Below are positions 27,837-35,647 of a stretch of 64,000 nt of DNA, in pieces (the first letter of the stretch is position 1; every line of letters begins with the position of its first letter). The notes beneath the pieces were generated by a model. It made no database searches and had not been told where the DNA came from. It saw nothing but the letters and a program-made list of their open reading frames with translations. This stretch comes from Pseudofulvibacter geojedonensis (GTDB lineage Bacteria > Bacteroidota > Bacteroidia > Flavobacteriales > Flavobacteriaceae): contig NZ_JBHTJM010000008.1 of the NCBI RefSeq assembly GCF_042675745.1, forward strand, positions 248,001 through 312,000. The letters are read 5' to 3'. The position numbers and the translations under genes were made by a program.

Positions 27837-27911
27837 CGGGGTATAGCGTAGCCCGGTTATCGCGCCTGCTTTGGGAGCAGGAGGTCGCAGGTTCGAATCC
27901 TGCTACCCCGA
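27837..27911 (+). tRNA. tRNA-Pro (anticodon TGG)
   Basis: The acceptor arms CGGGGTA and TACCCCG pair. The D arm includes the GCC/GGT region, the anticodon stem CCTGC/GCAGG holds loop TTTGGGA with anticodon TGG, and the T arm GCAGG-TTCGAAT-CCTGC is perfect. The discriminator base is A, and CCA is not encoded. The gene has its own promoter and terminator. Confidence 0.96.
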
Positions 27912-27912
27912 C

Positions 27913-27946
27913 AAAAGCCAATCATAATTATGATTGGCTTTTTTAT
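27913..27946 (+). terminator. Terminator after tRNA-Pro
   Basis: AAAAGCCAATCATAA is followed directly by its reverse complement (27913-27942), and the T-run continues past it. The effective loop is the central TAATTA. Confidence 0.88.
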
Positions 27947-28128
27947 TGATGACTTGAGAAATAGTTGTCATCTACATAACTTCTGTTAAACTGTTTCTTT
28001 CATTTTATTTCTTTATTAAAAGAGATTTTCTTTCTAGTAAGTTATTTACCACTTATAAATTTTTAGCTATTCTTACAATACTTCATTCCTGACAGTTGTA
28101 TTCAAATTTATTGTTCTATCAAATATTA

Positions 28129-28147
28129 ATTGCAACTTAATCGCAAT
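28129..28147. promoter_or_regulatory. Upstream operator-like dyad of the peptide gene
   Basis: ATTGC (28129-28133) and GCAAT (28143-28147) form an inverted repeat within an AT-rich context that includes TTAATTGCAAC. It is placed just upstream of the -33 element. It shares TTAAT(T)GCAAC with the dyad at the transcription start. The rest of 27943-28128 shows nothing I can name. Confidence 0.4.
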
Positions 28148-28151
28148 AATG

Positions 28152-28182
28152 TTTGTTTTTTAAAAGAAATTAAATATGTTTG
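28152..28182 (+). promoter_or_regulatory. Strong promoter of the Cys-rich peptide operon
   Basis: TTTG at 28152-28155 and TATGTTTG at 28175-28182 (exact TAnnTTTG) are 19 bases apart, the optimum for the Bacteroidota primary sigma factor. Transcription should start near 28189, leaving a leader of about 90 bases. Confidence 0.75.
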
Positions 28183-28189
28183 TATCTCA

Positions 28190-28212
28190 TTAATGCAACA
28201 TTGTTGCGTTAA
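28190..28212. promoter_or_regulatory. Palindromic operator (or 5' hairpin) at the peptide gene start site
   Basis: The arms TTAATGCAACA (28190-28200) and TGTTGCGTTAA (28202-28212) pair in 10 of 11 positions, the exception being a G-T wobble, around one central base. Lying at about +1, it could be a repressor operator that blocks initiation, or a 5' mRNA hairpin that protects the transcript. Confidence 0.6.
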
Positions 28213-28277
28213 CGTAAGTTAGAAAGGGGAATCCGAAAACCTTAAATAGAGTAGGGGAAATCTAAATTATAAGTATT

Positions 28278-28379
28278 ATGAATACTAAGAAAAGTATCAT
28301 TGCTCAGCTTATTGCAGAAAGAAAATCTGTAAACACAACGCACTGTTCAAACTGTGGTCACTGTAGAGCTTCACTTTAA
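28278..28379 (+). CDS. 33-residue Cys-rich peptide, candidate RiPP or metal-binding precursor
   Basis: ATG 28278 opens a 33-codon frame ending at TAA 28377-28379, which is too short for usual ORF calling. Residues 1-18 form a charged amphipathic stretch (MNTKKSIIAQLIAERKSV) like a leader. The last third, THCSNCGHCRASL, has the spacing CxxCxxC with adjacent His residues at 22 and 28. Support for its being real: a near-perfect promoter with an operator-like dyad, codon use like its neighbours, a terminator-like hairpin behind it, and a downstream operon with a TonB receptor. The ATG lies between AGTATT and AATACT, so it can sit in a hairpin loop. Function is unknown; a modified peptide, metallophore or metal-binding signal is inferred. 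Confidence 0.75.
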   Translation: MNTKKSIIAQLIAERKSVNTTHCSNCGHCRASL

Positions 28380-28405
28380 TAACTAAAGTGTAAAAAAGAT
28401 TATGA

Positions 28406-28435
28406 AGGGGTAGTTGCCGCTACCTCTTTGTTTTT
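28406..28435 (+). terminator. Partial terminator between peptide gene and downstream operon
   Basis: AGGGGTAG (28406-28413) and CTACCTCT (28420-28427) form an 8-bp stem including one G-T pair, followed by TTGTTTTT. A leaky terminator would give high peptide and lower enzyme or receptor expression from one promoter, as in many precursor-peptide operons. Confidence 0.65.
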
Positions 28436-28461
28436 AAGTATAAAAAACAAACAAAGTACAA

Positions 28462-28965
28462 ATGTACGTTAATATTCAAAATAAACCAATTAACCTTGAC
28501 TCTAAGCAGTTAGAAAATATACTTGCTTATAAAAATGAAAATATACTATCCCGATTTACCGATATGTATAATGTGAGCAATAATGAGGCTGAAGATATTT
28601 TTAAGGCTACATTAAAGTTTATGTATATAGCCCAAATAAAAGGGGTTTTTATTCCAGATGAGTTATTAATTATTGATGAGATGTGGCATAACTTTATTCT
28701 TTTTACTAAAGATTATCATTCTTTCTGCGATAAGTATTTTGGGAGTTATTTTCATCATTTACCTGCATCTAAGAGAGAAAAGGAAATTCAAACTAGAAAA
28801 AATCAAGAAAATCCTGAACAAGCAAGTGTTGAGTTTCAGAATAAATTAGAATTTATAATGGGGGTTGTATATGACTATTTAGGGCAAGAAACTTTAGAAA
28901 TATGGTTCCGAGATTATGCCCATAAATATAGTCGTGAAAAAATATTAGCATTAAGAAAATCATGA
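28462..28965 (+). CDS. Glycine-rich-domain-like (GRDP/DUF1399-like) small protein
   Basis: The 167-aa soluble protein has no signal. Its striking part is DEMWHNFILFTKDYHSFC (residues 73-90) followed by DKYFGSYFHHLP. This gives the order W-H, Y, FC, FG, HH that recalls the plant glycine-rich domain (DUF1399) core W-H-x-H...Y..DC...G. The His/Cys cluster could bind a metal or cofactor. Its last bases overlap the next gene as ATGA. As the first gene after the Cys-rich peptide, it is the best candidate for handling or modifying that peptide. The family match is from memory and tentative. Confidence 0.6.
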   Translation: MYVNIQNKPINLDSKQLENILAYKNENILSRFTDMYNVSNNEAEDIFKATLKFMYIAQIKGVFIPDELLIIDEMWHNFILFTKDYHSFCDKYFGSYFHHLPASKREKEIQTRKNQENPEQASVEFQNKLEFIMGVVYDYLGQETLEIWFRDYAHKYSREKILALRKS

Positions 28966-29876
28966 GTATTTTTCCTAAACGAACAGTTGCCGGAAAAGGG
29001 GTGACTATACATTGGAATTTTAATATTTCTCACCTCAAGAAAGGCCATGTTTTTCCTTTTGTACGTATTGGTGTACAATGGCCTAATGGACAAGTTACTA
29101 TGCTTATGGAAGAGTGTATTTTGGGGTTTGCAAATCCTAGAGATGAAGATGTATTGTTAAATGAAGATGGGAAGAAATTTAAATACCTAAAAAAAAATAC
29201 TCCATTTTTAGTTTTAAATGATTATCTGTCTGGTGTAATTAAACGTGAAGCATTAGCAAACATTATTTCAGGTATTGAATCTGGACGTCATTATTATTTT
29301 CAATTTGCGCTACCAAAAAAGGCACCTCCAGGAAAATACACTCTAATTTCTGAGGTGTATAATAATGGTGAAAAACGTTATTCTAAGACTAAAGAAGACG
29401 ATTTTTTCTTTGTTGATAATATTGAAAAAAGAGCAACAAAAAAGAATGATAACGGTTATGTTTCAATTATAAAAAACAACTCAACAGAAGCTACACCAAT
29501 AAAAATTGTAGAGTGCTTTGAATCAGGTAATAAAGTAAAGTGTATGCTTTTAAGTCCTTTAAGTGCTTCAGAAATTCATACTATATCTAGTAATTGCTTT
29601 TTACTATATAATGAAGAAAGAGAGGTTATAGCATTAAATGAGAATAACAGTCCTTTTGTTATTAAAAATCATCAATATATTCCGTTAAAAAGGGAAGATA
29701 GAACCTATGTTATGTCAAATAGCACAGAAGACATTTATGAACTTACTGAATTACAAGCTAAGATTAGAGAAAGAGCTGACGGAATTACATTAAAAAATAG
29801 AATTGTAAACATTACTAATAATGATTCTTATAACGAATTAGTTGATAGTGGTATAATACTCGAAAATAAGTTTTAA
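28962..29876 (+). CDS. Unrecognised 304-aa protein of the peptide operon
   Basis: I recognise no family. The protein has no signal peptide or membrane segment and starts MSIFPKRTVAGKGVTIHWNF. Its first 150 residues look like alternating beta strands (VRIGVQWPNGQVTMLMEE; PPGKYTLISEVYNNGEKRY), similar to an immunoglobulin-like or carrier domain. A second beta-rich part follows. Cysteines are few (C53, then C180, C187 and C205 by rough count). It overlaps the GRDP-like gene by four bases and ends three bases before the TonB receptor, so it belongs to the same transcript. A role as peptide-binding or maturation partner is inference. Confidence 0.6.
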   Translation: MSIFPKRTVAGKGVTIHWNFNISHLKKGHVFPFVRIGVQWPNGQVTMLMEECILGFANPRDEDVLLNEDGKKFKYLKKNTPFLVLNDYLSGVIKREALANIISGIESGRHYYFQFALPKKAPPGKYTLISEVYNNGEKRYSKTKEDDFFFVDNIEKRATKKNDNGYVSIIKNNSTEATPIKIVECFESGNKVKCMLLSPLSASEIHTISSNCFLLYNEEREVIALNENNSPFVIKNHQYIPLKREDRTYVMSNSTEDIYELTELQAKIRERADGITLKNRIVNITNNDSYNELVDSGIILENKF

Positions 29877-29879
29877 AAA

Positions 29880-32219
29880 ATGATAAAGAAAATTATGATA
29901 TCATTTTTATTGTTGCTATTGTCACAGTATATAATTGCTCAAGAAGTTGTTGTTATTGGAAAAGTTGTTACAAAAAGCAATGAGCCTTTAATTGGTGCAA
30001 GTCTTGTAATTAATTCTTATGGAGCAGTAACAGACTTTGAAGGTAATTATAAATTAAAGATACCTCAAGGTAATTATATATTAAAATGTAGTTTTTTAGG
30101 ATATAATGAAGAACAAAAAATAATTGATGCAACCGGTAAGAAACAACTTCTAGTTAATTTTACCTTAATAGAAAACTCAACAAATTTAAATTCTATTACA
30201 ATTGTTGGTAAATCTGAAGTTAAAAAGCTAGAAGATAGTCCACAACAAGTAGCTATAATTAAAGCTAAGAAATACCATAATAAAGCCACTTCTACTAATG
30301 ATATTTTAAACAAAGAATCTGGAATTAATATCCGCCAAGATGGAGGAATGGGAGGGAATTCAAATATTTCTATTAACGGACTACAAGGAAAGCAAATAAA
30401 AATATTTATAGACGATATACCTGTAGACTTTTTAGGATATGGTTATGGGGTAAACCTACTTCCTTCTAATTTTATTAGTCGTATAGAAGTTTATAAAGGT
30501 GTTGTGCCTATACATTTGGGTGCCGATGCACTGGGAGGAGGAATAAATGTTATTACTCGAAAACAAAAGAGGAATAATATGGAAGTGAGTTACTCTCACG
30601 GATCATTTAATACACATCAGGCAAGTTTAAATGCTCAAAAGGTGGTTGAAAAATCAGGGTTAATTTTAGGTGTCAATGCCTTTTTTAATTATTCTGACAA
30701 CAATTATAAAGTAGATGTAACAGTTCCTGATGAGTCTTATAACCCACAAAATATAACGGTAAGACGGTTTCATGATACTTTCAAGCAAGGTTTGATAAAA
30801 ACAAAAGCTAGTTTAGTAAATAAAAAATGGGCTGATTTGTTATCGGTTTCCCTAGCACATCAAAGATTATATGACGAGATTCAGCACAATGCTATCATGA
30901 GTCAACCTTATGGTGAAGCGTACGGAACTAATAACTCTACAAATGCTTCTATAAGACATAAATGGTCTAATAACAATAAAAAATTCTTTACCGATGCTTT
31001 TTTGGGCTACAATCATATTAATACTAAATTTAATGATACTACTCTTAATGTGTATACTTGGGATGGAAAAGTATTTACTCAACGTAGTTACGGTGGAGAA
31101 ATTACAACTTCACAAAGTACTTTAGAAACTCAAGCCAATGTGTCTTTTGGAAGGGTAAACCTTAAATATATTTTTAATAAAAATAGCCAGTTAAACTTTA
31201 GTTCACTTGTTTCAAATTATGAGAGAGATGGCAAAGATGCTACAGCAGCAAATTTTTATGGGTACGATCCGTTTAAAAATAAAGCATCTCGATTTAAAAC
31301 AGTGAGTGGATTATCTTATCAGTATCGATTTTGGAACCAAAAAATCACCAGTATTACAGCATTAAAACACTATTATTATCAATCGAAAGGTTTTGATAAT
31401 GATGCCCAAAACGGAACTGTTACAGATTTAAAACAAAACGGCAATTATAATGGAGTCAGTCAGGCTTTTTCTATACAAGCTTTAAGAAAATTATTGATAA
31501 AAACCTCCTATGAGTATGCTACAAGATTGCCAGATGAATATGAATTGTTTGGTGATTTTATATTAATCGATCAAAATGCCAATTTAACACCAGAAATTAG
31601 TCATAACATTAACGCATTAGTTAAATGGGAGGAACCAGATTGGATGTTAGGTATAAATGGTTTTTTTAGAGATATAGATGATATTATATTTTTAAAAACA
31701 ACTCAATTTCAGGCACAATACCAAAATCTTCTCAAAGCAAGAGCCATAGGATTTGAATTATTTGGTAGTTACCAACCTTTTAAGAGCATTGAACTTAATG
31801 GTAATTTAACTTATCAGGATATTAGAAACAGATCTTCACAAGAAAATTCTAATACCGTAAACCCAAAATATTTTAATGCAAGGTTACCAAATAGGCCATA
31901 TTTTTTTGCAAATCATGAGGTTAATTTTAAGACTCCAATTAATAGAGAAAAAGATCAATTGTCCTTTTGGTGGAGTGGTAGATATGTTAAGGACTTTTAC
32001 CTCAATTGGGAAGTAGACGGTCTAGAAGAAACCAAACCTACTATTCCAAGTCAATGGGTGCAAAATGTTGGAGTAAGTTATTTATGCTACAATAAACAAT
32101 TTACTCTTACCCTAGAAAGTCAAAACGTGACCAATGAAAAAGCATTTGACAATTTTAACGTACAACGTCCTGGAAGAGCTTTTTTCTTTAAGATGAATTA
32201 CACATTTAATAATCTATAA
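29880..32219 (+). CDS. TonB-dependent outer-membrane receptor with CarboxypepD-like N-domain
   Basis: The 779-aa protein has a signal peptide (cut near residue 21, IIAQE) and an N-terminal carboxypeptidase-D-regulatory-like domain (about 25-105, GKVVTKSNEPLIGASL). The plug follows (NDILNKESGINIRQDGG..., GVVPIHLGADALGGGINVI), then a 22-strand barrel ending in RAFFFKMNYTFNN. It lacks a partner SusD gene, so it is not a glycan system. Single receptors of this type import siderophores, haem, cobalamin or peptides. Being four genes into the Cys-peptide operon, it is the likely importer of the mature peptide, its metal complex, or the related substrate. Confidence 0.9.
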   Translation: MIKKIMISFLLLLLSQYIIAQEVVVIGKVVTKSNEPLIGASLVINSYGAVTDFEGNYKLKIPQGNYILKCSFLGYNEEQKIIDATGKKQLLVNFTLIENSTNLNSITIVGKSEVKKLEDSPQQVAIIKAKKYHNKATSTNDILNKESGINIRQDGGMGGNSNISINGLQGKQIKIFIDDIPVDFLGYGYGVNLLPSNFISRIEVYKGVVPIHLGADALGGGINVITRKQKRNNMEVSYSHGSFNTHQASLNAQKVVEKSGLILGVNAFFNYSDNNYKVDVTVPDESYNPQNITVRRFHDTFKQGLIKTKASLVNKKWADLLSVSLAHQRLYDEIQHNAIMSQPYGEAYGTNNSTNASIRHKWSNNNKKFFTDAFLGYNHINTKFNDTTLNVYTWDGKVFTQRSYGGEITTSQSTLETQANVSFGRVNLKYIFNKNSQLNFSSLVSNYERDGKDATAANFYGYDPFKNKASRFKTVSGLSYQYRFWNQKITSITALKHYYYQSKGFDNDAQNGTVTDLKQNGNYNGVSQAFSIQALRKLLIKTSYEYATRLPDEYELFGDFILIDQNANLTPEISHNINALVKWEEPDWMLGINGFFRDIDDIIFLKTTQFQAQYQNLLKARAIGFELFGSYQPFKSIELNGNLTYQDIRNRSSQENSNTVNPKYFNARLPNRPYFFANHEVNFKTPINREKDQLSFWWSGRYVKDFYLNWEVDGLEETKPTIPSQWVQNVGVSYLCYNKQFTLTLESQNVTNEKAFDNFNVQRPGRAFFFKMNYTFNNL

Positions 32220-32232
32220 AACCAGAATAACT

Positions 32233-33429
32233 ATGAAAGACAAAAAATTAAATCAAATGAATTATATTAAAAAAGTGCTTGCCGTTGCAGCAGGTTTATT
32301 TTTATCAATGGCGGTTATATCTTGTTCTAATAATGATGATGATGGAACAAGTCAACAACCAATACAAGAAGTCAATTATGCTTTTGCTACAGTAGGAGGG
32401 GCATGGCCATCTCAAACAACTTATTTGCAAGGAACAGTAAATCTAGATATGACTAGTATAAACAACAACAATGCTACTGAGTTAGCAAATTGGGGGCAAT
32501 TATGGACTTATAATAAGGATTTATTTGTAACACGTTTTGGCGCGCCAGCAACATTATTTAAGTATTCTTTTGATTCTAACGGTATAGCTAAAGAAGCAGG
32601 GCAAATTGTAATTCCTGGTGCAAATACATTTTCAACTATAGAGTTTGTTAGTGAAACAGAAGCTTATGGTACTGTAGCAGGAGGTTTAGCACGAGTTATT
32701 AAATTTAATCCTTCAACAGCTAGTGTAACTGGTGAAATAGATCTTTCTTCTATTGAAATAGATGGTGTAGAATCGTATTGGTATTTAGGAATGAAAGCAA
32801 GAGATGGGAAATTATTTATGGGAGTAGAGTACCAAAACAACTGGACATCTACCTACGATAAAGCTTTCGTTGCTGTTATTGATTTAGAAACATCTACTGT
32901 TGAAAAAGTAATTGAAGATAATAGAACCGGTAATATTTTTGCCGCAGGTGGAGCTGTAAATGGATTTAACCTAGATGCAAATGGTGACCTTTATGTAATG
33001 GGATTTGGAACAGCTAACACGCCAAGTGGTATTTTACGTATTAAAAATGGAGAAACAGAGTTTGATCCTTCATATTTTATGAATTTAGATGAAAAAACAG
33101 GTAAGGCTTGTCAAGGCCTATGGCACTTTCCTGGTAAAGGTACCTTTACGTTAAGAATGGATGACGAATCTGATGCTTACGAGTTTAATGGACCCAATTA
33201 CAAATATTATAAAATAGATTTAGAATCTCAAACAGCTATAGATATAGGGGCTCCAAAAACATTTGGCTCTAAAACTTCTATTATAAGAGATTTTAATGAT
33301 GGAAAACTTCACTTTGTGATTGCTACAGCATCAGAAAATGCGATTTATACTTATGATATCGCTTCTGGACAAATTAGCAAAGAAATTGATGCTGACGGAC
33401 AGATTACTGGTTTTCAAAAATTGAACTAG
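32233..33429 (+). CDS. Beta-propeller-like lipoprotein (DUF4374-like) paired with the receptor
   Basis: The 398-aa product has a lipoprotein signal: MNYIKKVLAVAAGLFLSMA starting at codon 9, then ISCSNNDDDG with the lipid Cys near residue 32. Either ATG 32233 or ATG 32257 may start it. The mature part has repeats such as VNGFNLDANGDLYVMGFG and LGMKARDGKLFMG, with the rhythm of a seven-bladed propeller. This fits DUF4374 proteins that often follow siderophore-type TonB receptors in Bacteroidota. It probably sits on the outer membrane and helps bind the ligand. Confidence 0.75.
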   Translation: MKDKKLNQMNYIKKVLAVAAGLFLSMAVISCSNNDDDGTSQQPIQEVNYAFATVGGAWPSQTTYLQGTVNLDMTSINNNNATELANWGQLWTYNKDLFVTRFGAPATLFKYSFDSNGIAKEAGQIVIPGANTFSTIEFVSETEAYGTVAGGLARVIKFNPSTASVTGEIDLSSIEIDGVESYWYLGMKARDGKLFMGVEYQNNWTSTYDKAFVAVIDLETSTVEKVIEDNRTGNIFAAGGAVNGFNLDANGDLYVMGFGTANTPSGILRIKNGETEFDPSYFMNLDEKTGKACQGLWHFPGKGTFTLRMDDESDAYEFNGPNYKYYKIDLESQTAIDIGAPKTFGSKTSIIRDFNDGKLHFVIATASENAIYTYDIASGQISKEIDADGQITGFQKLN

Positions 33430-33450
33430 TCTACACTTTTTATAACAGTA

Positions 33451-33489
33451 AACAAGGAGGGACTACAATATTTCCCTGCTTGTTTTTTT
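33451..33489 (+). terminator. Terminator at the end of the receptor operon
   Basis: AACAAG-G-AGGGA (33451-33462) pairs with TCCCT-G-CTTGTT (33473-33484) apart from one G-G mismatch, followed by a T-run. It separates the receptor group from the ABC exporter group, perhaps incompletely. Confidence 0.7.
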
Positions 33490-33505
33490 AAAGCCAAGAG
33501 CAATT

Positions 33506-34207
33506 ATGTTAGAAGCTAAAAACTTAACAAAAAAGTATGGCAATTTTACAGCTTTAAATGAGCTTAACTTAACCGTTAATCCAGGAGATATTTTTTGCTT
33601 ACTTGGAGCTAATGGTGCAGGGAAATCGACCACCATTAATTTGTTTTTAAATTTTATTGCTCCTTCCAGTGGTTCTGTTTTTATCAATTCAAAAGATGTA
33701 AATAAGTATGCACAGGAAACCAAATCAATGATTTCTTATATACCTGAAAATTTAATGCTTTATACTAATTTAACAGGGATAGAAAATCTAGAGTTCTTTT
33801 GTAGCTTAGGTGGTTTAAAATATACAAAGATAGAGTTAGAGAAGCTTATAATTGATGCAGGTTTGCAACCAGAATTTATCCATCAGCGGGTAAAAAACTA
33901 TTCTAAAGGTATGCGTCAAAAAATAGGCATAGCATTAGCCGTTGCTCGTAAATCGTCTGTATTATTATTAGATGAACCTACCTCTGGGTTAGACCCAAAA
34001 GCCAGTAATGAATTTTCAGAACTGTTACTCTCTATGAAAGAAAAAGGAGTTACTACCCTTATGGCTACTCACGATTTGTTCAGAGCCAAAAATACAGGTA
34101 CACATATTGGTATTATGAAAGGTGGTAATTTGATTGAAGAATTTCAATCAGACAATATCAATTTTCAAGAATTAGAGCGCATGTACATTAACCATATGCA
34201 CAACTAA
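33506..34207 (+). CDS. ABC transporter ATP-binding protein (ABC-2 exporter type)
   Basis: The 233-aa ATPase has Walker A GANGAGKSTTINLF (residues 37-50), the signature YSKGMRQKIGIALAVARK (about 132-149), Walker B VLLLDEPTSGLD (152-163) and switch His ATHD. It is of the NosF/CcmA class. It pairs with two ABC-2 permeases that follow at 3 and at overlapping spacing, so an export role for a small molecule or peptide, or a NosFY-like function, is likely. Confidence 0.92.
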   Translation: MLEAKNLTKKYGNFTALNELNLTVNPGDIFCLLGANGAGKSTTINLFLNFIAPSSGSVFINSKDVNKYAQETKSMISYIPENLMLYTNLTGIENLEFFCSLGGLKYTKIELEKLIIDAGLQPEFIHQRVKNYSKGMRQKIGIALAVARKSSVLLLDEPTSGLDPKASNEFSELLLSMKEKGVTTLMATHDLFRAKNTGTHIGIMKGGNLIEEFQSDNINFQELERMYINHMHN

Positions 34208-34210
34208 GCT

Positions 34211-35647
34211 ATGGAAACATTAATTGCAGTTGTTAAAAAAGAACTTAAAAGCGCTTTTCGCGAGCGTTTAGTAGTAGCATTAGGACTTATAGTTATGCTG
34301 TTACTTTCTGCATCCATGTACAGTGGTTATGTGGCTTATACACAACAACAAGCCAATATAGAAAATCTTCAAAAAGAAAAGCGTAAACAATGGCTAGAAC
34401 AACATGAAAAGCATCCTCATATTGCAGCTCACTATGGTACATATGTTTTTAAACCAAAATCGATACTCAGCATTTTCGATTTCGGTTTAGATAGCTATAC
34501 AGGCACATCTATTTACTTAGAGGCTCATTATCAGCATGAGTTTATGTTTAGACCAGCTCAGTTACGTAGTAGTATGGTGCGTTTTGGAGAATTAAGTATA
34601 GCCATGGTGTTAAAAGTGTTTTTACCGCTACTGATTATTTTTGTTGCTTTTTCGGCTTACACAAAAGAACGAGAAAGTGGTACTTTAAGGCTTTTATTGA
34701 GTCAAGGCGTTTCTTTGGGAATACTTAGTTGGGGAAAAATTATAGCCATTTCTTTATTGGTTGGACTGACTTTAATTCCTTTTTTTGTTGGCTTTACTGT
34801 AAGTTGGTTTTTAGATATTGATAACACAGTGATCCCTGATATATCTACACGATTAATTTTATTAATTGTATTGTATATTACTTATTTGTTTGTTTTAATT
34901 GTTTTATCAGTTTGGGTATCCTTACAGTGTAAAAATGGTAAATCGGCTTTGCTTACTTTATTAGTATGCTGGATAGCTGCCACTATTTTATTGCCTAAAG
35001 CTACGGCAAATTTGAGCGAGAGCATTTATCCGTTGCCATCAATGAGGGCATTTAAAGCAGGTATTCAAACTCATAAGGACAATGGATTAGACGGAAAAAC
35101 ATCTAAAGTACAACGCTATGAGCAGTTAAAAAAAGAAATGCTTCAAAAGCATGATGTAGATTCTATCCAAAAGCTACCTTTTAATTTTAGTGGTTATAGC
35201 ATGCAGGCTTCTGAGGAGTATTCTGATAAAATATATGATTTTCATACCAAAAAACTTCGTAATCAATTGCTAGATCAAAACTTTATTAGTCGTTTTACTA
35301 GTCTGATAAATCCGTATCAAGCTACACAAAATTTGTCTATGGCAATAGCAGCAACAGACATACATTCCACTTTTCATTTTGAGGATGAGGTTAATAAGTA
35401 CCGTAGAAAACTTATTAAAACCATGAATGATGACATGGCGTATAATACAAAATACGGAGAGTTTTATGAGTATAAAGTAGGTAAAGATCTTTTTGAAAAA
35501 GTACCCGATTTTAGACACCAAACTCAAATGGTGTATCAGGTATTGAAACAATACATCATCGAAATAATTTCTATAATCCTCTGGGTAAGTTTTAGTCTTT
35601 TGTTACTAAATCGCGCTCATAGAAAAGCAAATAGCCATTATGTTTAA
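34211..35647 (+). CDS. ABC-2 permease with large external domain (DUF3526-like)
   Basis: This 478-aa membrane protein has a first helix at about residues 22-42, then an external domain of about 95 residues. Helix pairs follow around 135-160, 180-205, 215-240 and 245-260. A second hydrophilic domain and a final helix (IIEIISIILWVSFSLLLLNRA) close it. The topology matches DUF3526 ABC permeases. Its end overlaps the next permease by eight bases. Two related permeases with one ATPase suggest a heterodimer. Confidence 0.85.
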   Translation: METLIAVVKKELKSAFRERLVVALGLIVMLLLSASMYSGYVAYTQQQANIENLQKEKRKQWLEQHEKHPHIAAHYGTYVFKPKSILSIFDFGLDSYTGTSIYLEAHYQHEFMFRPAQLRSSMVRFGELSIAMVLKVFLPLLIIFVAFSAYTKERESGTLRLLLSQGVSLGILSWGKIIAISLLVGLTLIPFFVGFTVSWFLDIDNTVIPDISTRLILLIVLYITYLFVLIVLSVWVSLQCKNGKSALLTLLVCWIAATILLPKATANLSESIYPLPSMRAFKAGIQTHKDNGLDGKTSKVQRYEQLKKEMLQKHDVDSIQKLPFNFSGYSMQASEEYSDKIYDFHTKKLRNQLLDQNFISRFTSLINPYQATQNLSMAIAATDIHSTFHFEDEVNKYRRKLIKTMNDDMAYNTKYGEFYEYKVGKDLFEKVPDFRHQTQMVYQVLKQYIIEIISIILWVSFSLLLLNRAHRKANSHYV

